NCBI RefSeq assembly: GCF_002775205.1
Contig: NC_036453.1
Location: forward strand, 14,526,594 to 14,590,593
Origin: Xiphophorus maculatus
Lineage: Eukaryota; Chordata; Actinopteri; Cyprinodontiformes; Poeciliidae
DNA length: 64,000 bases
Direction of reading: 5' to 3'
Shown: positions 23,763 through 36,500 of the stretch, piece by piece
Position numbering within the stretch: position 1 is the first letter of the stretch
How the letters are laid out: each line of letters opens with the position of its first letter
Translations under genes and position numbers: made by a program
The notes under the pieces: generated by a model
Seen by the model: the letters and a program-made list of their open reading frames with translations, nothing else
What the model was told of the DNA's origin: nothing
The model's database searches: none

Positions 23763-23999
23763 GTAAAGCTCTCAAACTTTCTGTTGCTGCTGCTGTTGCT
23801 GCTGGGTTTGCTGTGTTCTGCTGGGCGTTCGTGGAAATGGCCCAGAAATCCCAGCAGCGTCTCATGAATCAGACGAACAGAGTCCCCAAAACGACTCTGT
23901 TCGTTTTCAGGACCTGCAGGGTAGACTGGGTGGTGAAGAGCGAGCGGGCGCTAACAGGAAACCAAAGTGTGCATCAGGTTTCATCGACATTACAGCCGT

Positions 24000-24420
24000 G
24001 GATTCTACGGTGTCGTCAGATTATGTGACACTTTTATCACCTTCAGTCAGGCAGCGCAGACGGAAATCTGGGCAGAAACATCACAAAACTTCTCATAATT
24101 TTCTAAATTTGCTTGATGCGTCTTTAAAACGGGTCAAACGTGCGTCTGGTAGCTTTCCTCTGCAGTTTCAGCTCGTCAGTTCTGGAGTACCTCAGGGCTT
24201 CGTCCTCGGTCCTCTGTTGCTCTGCATTGATCAACCATCTGGTTGACAAACACAAACCTGCAACGTGTCAAGCAGAAACACAAACCGTTCAGACCAAACA
24301 GACTTTTATCGGCTCTTCTCTTTGCCTCCACCATCATCTGTTTCAGACGTGAACAGGGCCCAGATGTTAGTTGATGCACATGCTCAGTGGTGACTTTCTG
24401 CTTCGTTATCAGCACCCTCT
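24000..24420 (+). mobile_element. LINE reverse transcriptase fragment
   Basis: The plus strand around 24,165-24,225 encodes QLVSSGVPQGFVLGPLLL, the conserved LINE reverse transcriptase block. The reading frame is lost soon after. Orientation is opposite to the fragments in the STIM introns. Confidence 0.6.
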
Positions 24421-25639
24421 AGAGAGAACAGAGGTCAGAGATGTTAAAAGGTTGAATTATAACCTTTCTATGTAAAATTAAACCACACGATGCTCAAACA
24501 ACAGCAGACGATACGCTACTGCAGGTCAACGTTTCATAAACACGAGAGTTAAATCTGATAAACCACACCCACTTTTTCTGTTCCCACTTCGAAAGAAGGA
24601 ACCTGCACGGCGGTGGAGGTGGCGAACCTGGACTGGACTGGACCATGATGCCTTCATAGAGTCACTGTGAGTCCGTCTGGGTCATGAACAGCATCAGGAT
24701 CTAAAACACAGCAGCAGAATGACTCAGGCAGAACAGGATGGAGGTGCTGCAATGACCTAGTCAAAGTTCAGACCTTAAACTGACTGTAGTGCATTTTTCC
24801 CCCTGTCGATGTTTGTTCATGAAAAAGGATAATGGCTCATGTTGTTTCTCTGCGGTTGGCTGAGCATCAGGTTATTGTTTTCTTAAAGTTTGATGCTGAT
24901 GCTCTGGACAAGTTAGTGGGAATATTGAGACACAGAAGAAAGGAGATCTGAAAACTAAATGAGGAACAACCAAAATGCCTCTGATCAGATGCTTTTAAGC
25001 TGCCTTTTTCATAATTTCCTTAGATGCTCTCTACTGTTAAACTCCTGACTCTCTGCTGTTCTGTTCAGTTCACCAGTCTGGATCCAGACTGAAGTTTCTC
25101 TTCTGAAAATATCTGAAGTTTTTCAGGACCAGAGGAACAAATCCACCTCCACCAGATGATTCATGATTTCTACTGAAAGCTGTTTGGGAATCACCTGTTG
25201 GAGATGAAATCTGTTTTTCTGTTTGTCGAACGTCTCTTTGGAAGTTTCCATTGATCCAACCGAAGGAATGGAAACAAACCAGTTCCTTCAGACAAGATGG
25301 TGGGAAAGAGGCTAAATATCTGGTTTAAAACTGGTTCGTTGTTAAGATGTCTGCTACATGTTAACACAACACTAGTTTATCAGCCTTTCATGTCTGGATC
25401 AATCAACACCAACTAAAAACCTAGATCTACGGTATATAGAGATGCTTAGAGTCAGAAGACTATCCATGCAAAACATACACAAGATCCAACAGTCGATAAG
25501 AAACAGTGAATTATACCGACTTACAATTTGCTCTAGCAAAGCACTGTGAATATGAGCTAGCAGCTGGCTAACTGAACACAACAACAACGTCTTCATCAAG
25601 AGAAAAACAGATATAAAAAGGGATCAGATGGGCATGTGT

Positions 25640-27130
25640 GTATAATTCACTGGTTTTATAAAAAGCCAAGCTAACTTCAATATAACTTAGACAACTTAAA
25701 TTAACTAAAGGTAGATTTTCATTAACAAAAGGTGGGAAAGCTAAAACAAGATAAGATAAGCCAAAAATATTATTGGTTTAAATAGGCCATAAACAGCAGA
25801 CGCAAGCTTATGTTAAGGTTATGTTAAGACAAGTAAAGATAAGATGAAGTAATTTAGGATAAAACTGATAAGACTAAAGTGAGATAGAGCAAGCTAAATT
25901 AAGATAAACAACACCAGTTATTTATTAAGCAGGCTAAGGTAAGATATGCCTTAAAATTTATCTACCTTATCTTAGTAGATAAGCTACTTTAGCACAGCGT
26001 ATCTTAGTTTAGCTTACTTTAGCTAAACTAAGATACGTAGGACTACACAAAATAAAGCTAAATTAAGTTTAAGTGGGCTTACAGTATGGTAAGCTTATGT
26101 ATGCTAAGATAATCTAGGATAATATCAGGGGAGACCATACTCAGCTTCAACAAGCTAAAATAGGCTAATCTAGAGAAAGCTGATTTAAGTTCAAACACGC
26201 TAAGGTAGGCTATGTTTAGCTAAAATTAGCTAAACTAAGCGGAGCTAGACTAAGCTAAGGTGTATGCTAAGTTAAGATAAGCTAAGAAAACCTTTGCTGG
26301 TGTAGGTCATACTTAGCTAAAACCAGCTAAGCTAAGCTAAACGCAGTTAGGTTTAAAATGCTACGGTAAGTTTAGCTTAATTAAATGAGTAAAGTAGAAG
26401 CAACACGATTGTAGCTGTTGCTTTGAATTGTGTTTTTCAGACTGCTAAAGTTGGACAGAAACGTGTATTAAATGCTTAATTTACCAGAAAGTCCAATTGA
26501 GATAAAAAAAAAAAACAAAATCTCTTCTACAAGAAGAGACCTAATCAAGACATCAGCCACACAAATCAGAACCATTTAAAACAAATTCCTTTTCACAATA
26601 CATATCACTATTGACATGGTAGGTAGGTCAAAGATCATTATTATCCTCAGTCTGTAATGGATGTCTTTTTATTTTAAAATCCCTCAGAGTTCAGTAGCAA
26701 CCAGTTAGCGGTTCGCTCATGGTAGTTATTAGAGCTGACAGGAAGTAGATTACTGATTAAAGATGGCCATTGAAGATGGCCTCATCTGAAATCTATAGAT
26801 AAAAACACTCATGATGTCTGCAGAGGGTGGAAAATGATGACAGAGCTCAGCATCGAGTCGGAGGCATAAAGAATAAAACATAAAGAAGCTCGAAACTCGA
26901 TGAAGAATCTGCAGTTCATCACTGATCGATTGCAGAAAACACACATTTCCAGAGTATTTATTTGTAGCGCTTATCTAAAATATTCAAAAGGAAATGCTGC
27001 TTGGAAAGCTAACAGCTAACATAACTCTCAGCTAAAACAAGCTAAATAAGGTAAAATAGGCTAATCTAGAAAAAGCTAATGTGATATAAGCTGTAGCATG
27101 CTAAGCTAAGGTAGGCGATATTCAGCTAAT
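25640..27130. repeat. Degenerate GCTAA/AAGATAAG repeat field
   Basis: About 1.5 kb of short words built from TAAGCTAA, AGATAAGC, GCTAAACTAAG and AGCTAAAAT in both orientations, interrupted at about 26,400-27,000 by ordinary sequence. No fixed period was found. It resembles the blocks at 1-650 and 35,460-35,890 but is G/A-shifted. Confidence 0.6.
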
Positions 27131-28317
27131 CTGTTTATTATTCGTTTTAAGGCTGTTTAAAGCTTTGTGAATGTATTTCTCGGTTTAAATGTTTTCTTTA
27201 TTTTGTTGTCTCATTTATTGATCTTAAATATACATTAACTGGGTTTATTGATTTTATGGCCATAATAGTTTTTTGTTATTTATTAACCGTATTTTCTAGA
27301 AGTGATCCTTTAGTCTTCTAGTTGTTAGCAGCTTTATGATAATGTTTTGATTGTATAAATAGCTTTAATGTTTTCTGGCTTTATAGTGGTTTTATGGTTA
27401 TTTACTTTTTAATAAATTATTTGTGAGTTTTATGGTTTTTATTTATTTATTGGTTTTTTGGTTATTTATTGTATTTTGCGTGTCTCCAAATCAAATGCAG
27501 TGTGCATTTGTGTTGCTCAGACAGTAAAATCCTCCAGTTTATTGATGAACGGCTGTAGATAAGATGATAGAGCAGTAGAAGTCCAGAACCGGGCTGTACC
27601 GGTCTGTTCCTCTCCAGCACCGACCCTGACAACCAGAACCTCCTTCAAACAAACAGCAGCAGCAGCAGGAAGTGGGCTAACGGCCGCTCTCTTTCGTCAC
27701 TTTCCTGCCTCTGAGGAAACAACGAGTGAAGCCGAGTTCATTATCTGATGAATGTCAGCTATGTGGAGCCTTCAGCCGAGCCCGACACCAACCGTCGCCA
27801 CGGCAACAGCTGGGCCAGACAGCAACACCCGCCCACTGTGGGGTCACGTCCAGATGGACACAGAACCAGAGTCAGAACTGGAGTCAGAACCAGAGTCAAA
27901 ACCAGAGTCAGAACCAGAATCAGAACCATTTCCTCTGGACTTTTGCTGTTTTTCTCCAGAAGGATTCAGAATGGTGTTCAGATGAAGCTTTTCTCGCTCT
28001 GCAATCTTTATGTTTTTCCACTTATTGAATTAAAATGACATTTTAAGATTACAATGAACCTTGGGGTAAAACACAAACAGCAAAAATATTTAAGCATGAA
28101 AACTACGCAGCACATTAGTTTGCTACAGTGGCTCAGAGAAGTGTGGAGGCCACCAGGAGGCGCCGTGGGGCCTGAAAAAGCTGGAGAGAAGATGAGAAAA
28201 AAGATTCAAAAACTTTTTACAACTTTTTAATCTTAAATTTTTCATCATATCTATAGTTTAATGTTTTTAAGAATTTTTATATAAAATGATTTAAATGTTA
28301 TTTCGGATGGACGGATG

Positions 28318-28345
28318 AATGGATGGATGGATGGATGGATGGACG
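28318..28345. repeat. (GGAT)n microsatellite
   Basis: A short run of GGAT units that drifts into GGAC. It lies about 40 bases upstream of the first RCSD1 exon found. Confidence 0.8.
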
Positions 28346-28383
28346 GACGGACAGGAAGTTGACCTGCCGTGTTTTACCTGCAG

Positions 28384-30345
28384 AATGAGGCTCCGCCCCG
28401 CCGCTCCGTGGCCGAACTGGCAGGAAGGTTCAAAGGTCAGGCTCCCGACCCGAGCAGCACCGTGGGGAATCAGGTGAGCGTTACCTGCACATAAACAGGA
28501 AATATGGAGAATATAAATGTTTAAATGGCATGTTGCTGTTCGCCAGGATAAACCTCTGAGGCGGCGGCCGCCTCGGACCCTTCAGCTGCCGAACCCGAAC
28601 CCAGAGCAGAACCAGGTGAGACGCCGTCGGCCAATCACAGCCAGAGATTAATGCAGCTTTATCCACATTTTAAAAGATTAGGAATGAAAACGTTTCAAAG
28701 ACTGAATTACCCTGAGAAGATTTAATTCTGAAACTTTTAGAATTATAAGAAAAAAAATCATTTAAATAATTATAAATTATAAGAAAAAAAACCCAGCGGG
28801 GTGGTAACAACCACCAGCCCTGCCCCCCCAACCCCATCCCTAACCGCATCTGAAAGACAATAAAAGACTAAAAGATTACATATAAATATGAGCAAAAAGT
28901 ACAGCAAATACATAAAAACATGAAAAACAGAAAACTAAAGCAGCAAAATCACTCAAGACAAAAATTCAATGAAAATTTTCTGTACTGAAAACAAAAAAGT
29001 AAGTTATTAATGTTCAACTTTTATAAAGAATATTATTTTTCCTAGCGCTGTCGATCAACCTCTTGTACACACTGCTAAATGTTCTAATGATGGAGAAACA
29101 ACAGACCGTTACAGGATAACCGTTTATCTGACATCATAAGTAGCTATGCTAACTAGCCTTAGTATTCACAACAGGCTATGCTAGCTAGCACTGGGAGAAT
29201 GCAGAGAAGATAGTAAAAAACTGTCATGGTGACATTTTCAACATGTTAAAACATGATTTTTAATTAAAGTTTGTATTTGAACTGCGTATGAACCAGGAAA
29301 CAGGAAATTAATGTTTTATTTGAACTGTTTTGATTTCGGGGTAACGGTTCTGTCTGTCTCAGCCCCCATCAGGCGTCTCATCTCCACCCAAAGCCAAGAG
29401 GAACTCAGCTCTGATCGAGAAGCTCCAGGTGAGTCCAGGCGCTCTGACGTCACTATGACGTCACTATGATGTCAGAGTGACATCACTTTCTGTGTGCTCA
29501 GGCCAACCTGACGATGGGCTCGCCCACCGCCACACCGTTGAAGAGCCCTGGACTGAGGACGCTTCCTGCTGGCTTCACCCCGCCCTTCCCGGGCTCAGTC
29601 CCCCCGGTTTCCATGGTAACCCCCACCAGCCCTGCCCCCACAGAGAGCCCCACATCCTTTGAGGCTCCGCCCTCGGCCGCAGAGGGAAACATCCTGCCTA
29701 GCATCAACAAGGTGAGCAAGAAACTACTCATTACCTCTGTTACGTCACTAATGACGTCACTGCTGACCTGTCCTGTGATTGGTCTGTCTCCAGGCCAGAC
29801 CACGGGGCTCCATCAGGCGGCGTCCTCCATCCCGCCATCACAGGAAGTCCAGCAGCGGGGACGACGCAGGACTGGGACAGGAAGGGGCGGAGACACACCC
29901 GGAGTCCTGGACTGGGGGTAGTACGGAGGAGGGGCAGGAAGCACTTGGAGGGGAGAAAGAGGAGAGGGAGGTGTTCAAAAAGGAAACCGCATCACCGCCA
30001 GAGATTAAGGAAACCCATGAAGAAGAAGAGACGAAGAGAAACAGTTTGAGGGAGACAGAGGAAGAGGACGGGACGTCTTCATCACAGCTGAGGGGAAAGG
30101 AGGAGGAGAAAAAGGAGGAAGAGGAGGAGAAAAAAGAGGAAGAGGTGAAGAAAAAGGAGGAAGAGGAGGAGAAAAAAGAGGAAGAGGAGAAGAAAAAGGA
30201 GGAAGAGGAGGAGAAAAAGGAGGAAGAGGAGAAGAAAAAGGAGGAAGAGGAGGAGAAAAAGGATGAGGGAAAGGAGGGAAAAGAGGAAGAACAAAAAGAA
30301 TCGAATGATGGAAGAAGGAAGGAGGAAGAAAAGATGGAGGTTTGA
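28384..30345 (+). CDS. rcsd1: CapZ-interacting protein (RCSD domain), 5' exon not found
   Basis: CapZIP binds the actin-capping protein CapZ, and stress kinases phosphorylate it in muscle and immune cells. Exons seen, all phase 0: 28384-28473, 28547-28615, 29363-29428, 29502-29711, 29794-30345 (stop). The family signature is clear: SVAELAGRFKGQ near the start, KPLRRRPPRTLQLP, then SALIEKLQANLTMGSP followed by LKSPGLRTLP, and finally ARPRGSIRRRPPSRHHRKSS, each close to human RCSD1. The last exon then becomes almost pure Glu/Lys, as in the acidic tail of the family but more extreme. The first coding exon (human MEERPAET...) must lie upstream of 28,384 with a phase-0 donor; the only hint noticed was an ATGGAG before GTAAAG at about 23,757, which is not convincing. 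395 codons plus stop would be expected to be near-complete less the first exon, since 329 sense... see exon lengths: 329 codons including the stop are present here. Confidence 0.88.
30100..30270 (+). repeat. Purine-only coding minisatellite in the RCSD1 tail
   Basis: Within the last RCSD1 exon the coding strand is almost only A and G, in repeats of GAGGAAGAGGAGAAGAAAAA type (about 36- and 21-base higher-order units). They encode runs of E and K. All variation keeps the frame, as expected for a translated array. Confidence 0.85.
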
Positions 30346-32301
30346 TTTCTGATTGTTTGAACGGTTCCGTCTGTAGACTGAGGGAGAAACCATAAGTATT
30401 CATACTCCAGCTGCTGGATCAGAACCAGGAAAAAGTCTGAAATCAGATGGAGTTTGAATAACCGGAAGCAAGCGTTTAAATTGGAGCTGGTTCTGCTTTG
30501 GTTCTGATCCAGCAGAACTACATATAAATACTTATAGTTTCATCTACACTAATAGATCCAACTCCTTTGTCAGAACCGCCCAGAATTTTATCTTTATCTT
30601 GTTATTATGATGCTTTTATTTTGAAATAAGGACGCAAGCACCTACAGTATGAATACAGTATAGCTTAAGTATTTTATAGTAAATTATTTTTTTAAGTTAT
30701 CTTTAATTAGTAATCACTTCCAGTCATTGGATGCTATCCCCATGCTAACTGGTTGTTTGAGTCAGAAAAAGATGTGGCTAAAAGAAGCATTCAGACATCA
30801 AAGGTCCAAATGACCCACACCGAGCCAAACTGGGCCGGTTCTGAGCCAGAACCCGGGAGTGAAACCAGAGTTTTCTCTGACCTATTTTCGTGGTTTTTCG
30901 ACAGAATTCTTCCCGATGAGGAATCGGACGTTTGGCCGCGTCGGAGCGAGGTACCTGTAACGTTGAGCCCCTGGAATGCAGAGCGGGAAACCCTGCGGCA
31001 GAAACACTTTGGGGAAAATGGCCGCCGATGCTGGGTAGAGAAATGTCGGAAAACTCTGAGCTACCGTTTGAAACTCAGATAGGAAACTCTTTCTGAAGCT
31101 TTAGTGAAGCTCCAAAAGCAGTTTTTACGAATACAAGCTTCTCCACACTGCGGCGCCGCATTTCATAATTTTTCAAGAACAATGTGTGAATTTTGTGGGT
31201 TTTTTAGTAATGGTCTATTGCTGTTTTGGTGTCTTTGAAATTTTGATGTTCATTTCTAGAGTGTACAGAATCAAAATCAAAGTTTTATCAATGTTCAGAG
31301 CTGTGAGAAAAAAACACATAATACCTTATTCTGGGGTAATTAATAAAAAATAACTTTTTACAAATATAAACTGAATTTTTTTGTTTCGTTTTAACTGTTA
31401 AAAATGATTATAAAAAGTCACTCTGTGGTTGGATGGGTTAGGCCTACTACCCTACTAATAATACCCAATAAGCTAAAACAAACTAACCCACTCTGAGCTA
31501 AGAAATTCTAAACCAACTTTTTGATTTTGTGTGGCCCCTTGCTAAATATCTTTTAGGGTGATACATTTTACAAACAAAATCTTAAAAGTAGTTTAAAAAA
31601 ATTTCTGTAAAAACACATTTATAAATTATTGTCCTGATTTTTTCACCCCTTATACCACCATCAGTCACTCTCACATAAGCTAAAAATCAATAAACTGTAT
31701 CCCTGACTGATTTTGTTTTTAATCTTAAATAATTTATAAAACTCCTTCCTAGAATAATCTAACTATTTTTGTTTGTCTCAATAAAATTTTACATGTATTA
31801 GTTTATTTGAGCAGATAAATGATAAATGTTACATGAATCTTTGGGTTTAATTTTTTTTTAATTTTTTAAAAAGTGTCCTGTACTGAGCATGCTCAGTGAG
31901 GATTTCCCTCAGCTGGCCGAGGAGCCGTAATCTGCGGGGACTCCTTCATGGAAGAGCAGGATTTTAAGCTGAAGCGTTAGCTGCCGCTGGCGGCGCCTCA
32001 ATCTGATTCTGCTAAGCTGTTTGATCCTCAGATTGAGCGCTGCAGCCCGAAATAAAAGCCAGCAGCAGCAGGAGTGGAAAAAGGCCGCCTTGCTGTCAAG
32101 AACCACCCAAGTTACCGCAACACCTCGCCGTGATGGACGGCTGCTGCTGACAAGGCCAAAGGTCAACCAAACACCTGGACCGCACGGCCCAGGAGGCTTT
32201 GCTGCTGGAGGAACCAATCAGAGAGAAGAGTCTGGTTGGCGGTGAAACCCTGAAGAACTAAACAGCACCAAACTCTGTAACCAAGGACCAAACATGTAGA
32301 G
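30346..32301. other. RCSD1 3' flank and intergenic DNA
   Basis: No further gene was seen. The first part presumably holds the RCSD1 3' UTR, but no single convincing poly(A) signal could be chosen. From about 31,160 to 31,900 the DNA is AT-rich and without structure. The region 31,905-32,240 is more balanced in composition and gives only short unconvincing frames. Confidence 0.45.
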
Positions 32302-32818
32302 CCGGGTGTCCAAAGGCCACCACAATTTAATATGGTATTAATTTATCCCTCTAGTGGACACTTTTATAATTTTTTAGCACAAGATTTTCAGTGAGAAAAT
32401 TGATTATTTTATGTAAAATATGTTTTTCTTTTATTAGCTGTATTTAATTTTAATTTCATAGTAAGTAGGGTTGCAAACATGCAGCAACTTTTTACTTAAA
32501 AAAAACAACATTGTAGGACATTATTTTACTAAACTTGGTTAGTAAAAGAAACTTTTGCTGAAGAAAGTTTTCCTTTTTGTTACTGAGAATAGTAAAAAGT
32601 TAGAAAACTGTCGACCTATAATTAAGACAGAATGTTGCCACTTTGTTTCATTAAAATATTGCATATTTAATTTATTGCTAAGCATAGAAAAAAAATCATC
32701 ATTTTACATTAACATTATTTTACATTGTCATTACTTTGCGTTTTAAGTTTGAAAATCAATATGATTATTTTCTGCTGTGGGATTCTGGCAGAGGATGCAA
32801 AAAGTTTGGACACCCCTA
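32302..32818. mobile_element. Non-autonomous hAT-like element (MITE), 517 bp
   Basis: The left end reads CCGGGTGTCCAAA, and the right end, read inverted, is TAGGGGTGTCCAAA. This is the terminal repeat type CAGGGGTGTCCAAA of vertebrate hAT elements. The element is flanked by ATGTAGAG (32294-32301) and ATGTAAAG (32819-32826), an 8-bp direct repeat with one mismatch; hAT elements make 8-bp duplications. The interior is AT-rich with no transposase frame. It is a plain DNA transposon relic, probably not very recent given the mismatches in the termini. Confidence 0.8.
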
Positions 32819-32880
32819 ATGTAAAGGAGCTTCAACTATTGAAATGTTTTATTCACAATTCAATAATTACTAGTGTAAAG

Positions 32881-33080
32881 GTGTACTTACTTTAACGGTT
32901 AGACTAAGTACACCTGGTGTACTTACTAACATAGAACAGGGTGTACTTACTTTGACCTCTTTCGCCTATGTTAAAGTAAATACACACTGTTCCATCCAGC
33001 ATGTACTTACTTTAACCTAGATAAAAGAGGAAAGACGTTAAAGTAAGTACACCCCAGATGAAAGAGGGTGTACTTACTTT
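32881..33080. repeat. Cluster of GTGTACTTACTTT words in both orientations
   Basis: Forward copies lie at 32881, 32917, 32941, 33002 (ATGTACTTACTTT) and 33068. Inverted copies lie at about 33038-33052 (GTTAAAGTAAGTACACC) and, degenerate, at about 32973-32990. The spacing is uneven (24-66 bases). It begins about 60 bases after the hAT-like element ends. No protein frame is present, and the origin is unknown. Confidence 0.7.
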
Positions 33081-33536
33081 AGTCCCTTGTGTGGCAGCTG
33101 TAGTTGTTTCTATGAGGCTTCATGAGTTTAACTGGTTTTATTGGTTTGAGCCCATTACTGGACCTCCTTCTGGTCCAACGGAACCGGACCAGCTGACAGA
33201 ACCGGAGGATCAGTAGTTTATTATGGAACAGAACCGATCAGACCTTGGGATGAAACTTGCCCGAACCTGTTCCAGAACGGTGCCGCTGCCGGTTATTTTC
33301 ATCCTTGCGGTTCGAACCGGGCCAGACGGTTACGTAAGCCTCGTGGTTCTAGACCCAGATCTCGGTGTCCAGAACCGCTGGCAGCGCTGCGGCTCATCCC
33401 ATTAGCGGGTTATTTTCGGAGCGTCTCTGATTCTCCAGAACCTAAGCGGGTTACACACAGAGCTGTGACTTCTGCTCTGCGGTCACGGCAGGCCGGTTCT
33501 GCCGCTCTCTGGGTCCGCGGTACCGGAGCTGCTGCC

Positions 33537-36500
33537 ATGGGGAACCATGGCTCCAACCTGGACGACATCCTGGCCGAGGACATGCACCACTGGTACAACA
33601 AGTTCATGAAGGAGTCTCCGTCCGGACTCATCACGCTGTTCGAGCTCAAAGCCATCCTCAACCTGAAGGGCATCACGGAGTACGCCAACAGCTACGTGGA
33701 GCAGGTCTTCTTCACCTTCGACATGGACGGGGTGCGTGCGCAGGCTGGGGGAGAGACAGGGCTTCCTCAGGGCTGATAGTTGGGGTTCCTCTGGGCTGAT
33801 GGTTGGGGTTCCTTAGGGCTGATGGTTGGGGTTCCTCAGGGCTGATGGTTGGGGTTCTTCTGGGCTGATGGTTGGGGTTCCTTAGGGCTGATGGTTGGGG
33901 TTCCTTAGGGCTGATGGTTGAGGTTCCTTACGGCTGATGGTTTTGGTTCCTCAACCATCTGTCCAGAACCCGGTTCTGCAGTCAGACCTGCAGAACAAGC
34001 TGATCAGAGCTGGTTCTGCTCAGATCCCACTCAGTGAAGCAGAACCATGCCTGGTTCCAGCAGAGCAGCTCTGAAAACTATAGCAGTTTTAAATCTGAGG
34101 CTCATGGAACTGTGATGGTTCGCTACATACTTGAAAACAGGACAAACGTAGATTTATCCAGAATGTTTCATAATGATGGAGGTGTTAGAGATCAGAACTG
34201 GGTCAATGAGAAGGTGATTGGATTCTGATATGGATGGATGGATTTTTATTCTTTGATCATATTAATATAAAATCCCTCAGATTCTCTGTCATATAATCAG
34301 AACCATCAACCAGAACCACTACTGTGCTGTGTTTGGGTTTGGTAACTGGAAAAACTGCATTGGCTCTGGTCCTGGATTCTTTCATCAGAGGTGGACCGGA
34401 CTGGACCGGTTCTTCATAATACAGAGTACTGACTGGGTTCCTGATTCCAGAACCAAACAGAGTTATAAACCTGAACAGAACGGGGTCACTAACACGGACT
34501 AATCACTACGGTCCAACAGAACCAAATGACCTCTGACCTCCAGCTCAGCGGTCTACTGATTTGGACCCGAACAGCATCTCTGAGTGAAACCAGAGAACGT
34601 TCAGGTCCAAACCCAGTTCTGCTGTCCACCGAAAGCTGCTCAATAAGGTTCCTCCAGGGTTATGGTTCTGTCTGCAGGAACCGGGCCTGGGTTTTATGGG
34701 TTCTAATGCCCTGGGTTGTGTCTGCAGGATGGCTATATTGACTTTGTGGAGTACATCGCGGCCATCAGCCTGCTGCTGAAGGGAGAGATCAACCAGAAGC
34801 TGAAGTGGTACTTCAAGCTGTTCGATCAGGACGGGAACGGGAAGATCGATAAGGACGAGCTGGAGACCATCTTCACGGTGAGGCTCTCTTCTTCTGCATT
34901 TAAAAACCCAAAGCATGTTGGAACCTCCAGGCTTCCGTAGCAGCTCCGTCACTCAGCTAATTTATGTGTCAAACCATCAGATTAAATCCACCTAAACCGT
35001 AAAACTCTGCCACCTACTGGCAGAAAACGGCAGCCAGCAGGAACCTGAAATCCAGGGACATTACAGCATTAAGAGGAAACCGTCCAGAACCTTCTGATGA
35101 CTCGGGAGGTCAGAGGTCATCCTGAAACATTCACTACTGGCCGCTCCGTTCTCTAAGCTGCTTGTTCTTTGTTCAGGAGCTGAAAAAAGTAGAAAAGTAA
35201 AACCATCTGAGCTCCTTAAAACCACCTTAAAGACCTGAACAGCAGATTAATCCTAATCTATCAGGTAGAAATGGTACACAGAATTTATTCAGATTAACTC
35301 TGGAGTTCAGCTTCTGCTGGTCGGTTCAGAAGCTCCACTCTGGGTTTCCCTCTACGGGCTGCTGTTTGCAAAGTTAACGATAACAGCAATAATTTGACTT
35401 AAGTTATAAAAGAAGTAAACGTGACTTCATTAAGTCACATTTTAACCATGTTATTCATTCATCTGTAAATGTCAGTTTCAATTATTTAGCTTGCTAAATA
35501 AAGATTTTGTTTGAAGCTAAATATCAGCTTGTTAACTGTTTAACTCAGTAACTAAATATTTAGTTTGAAGCTAAATATTTAGATTTCTATTTAATTTGAA
35601 ACTTTATAGCTACCAAGAAAACTATTTATTTTGAAGAGAAATGGTTACTTTGCTAACGAGTATGACGCTAAATTCAACTTCAGCTAAATAGCTTCAAATT
35701 AAGCTAAATAGCTTAATTTATTTAGCTATTTATAAAAAGCTAAATAATTTGTTAATTTGAAGCTAAATAGTTAGCAGACAAAATATTTATTTTGAAGACA
35801 GTTTCTCGCTAACTAGTTTGAAGGTAAATATTTAGCTTGCTAACTAAATAATTGGCTTGATAACTTAATATTTACTGTGAAGCTAAATATAGTCCAGAGT
35901 CCAGCGGTTCTGGACGGTTCTGATTGGTCATACATGGGGACGCTTCAAACACGCAGGAACAAACCGCTTCAGTTTTGGAGACTTTTCTGATCTGGTTCTG
36001 ATGAGTGGAGCGAACAGCTGTCTGCTCCTCATCTTCCTCACTGCTGAAGGCTAAAAATACGAATTGAGTCCAAAGAGAAAGGAGAGAAAGTTCCTGAAGA
36101 TTTAAGGAAATCCGAGTCAGCAGCCAACAGAGATTAACTCTGAAATTAGCCTGGTGCTAATCTGTTGAATGAACTCCCTGTACTCAGAGAGTCGTCTGGT
36201 TCACCAGAACATCATTGGGTCCAATAGAACCACCTGGAAGGCTTTGCTGTTATTTATAATCAGTTTTAATCTTTTGTTATCTGATTTAATCACAGATTCC
36301 AGCGGTGGGCTCTGCTAGCTAAAATGTTAGCTGTGCTAACCCTACAGCACAACTCATAAACATTAGTTCTGGTAACGCTAAAGTGCTTCACCAGCATAAT
36401 AATTAGCAGAGAGCTAATGCTGAAGCGCTAATTCAACCATGTTGAAACAAACAATGTGTTGATGACAAATCAGAGATTATATCTCTCTCTACAAAGTCCG

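Noticed and set aside
27726-28028. First RCSD1 exon in overlapping frames at 27,726-28,028
   Set aside because: They are repeats of the CAGAACCAGAGT word. No phase-0 donor and no resemblance to the family N-terminus.
30005-30403. Pro/Phe/Leu-rich frame opposite the RCSD1 tail
   Set aside because: A pure complement of the A/G-only coding repeat. Low complexity, no family.
30753-31082. 109-codon frame downstream of RCSD1
   Set aside because: Single open frame with no splice sites, homology or repeats that would support it.
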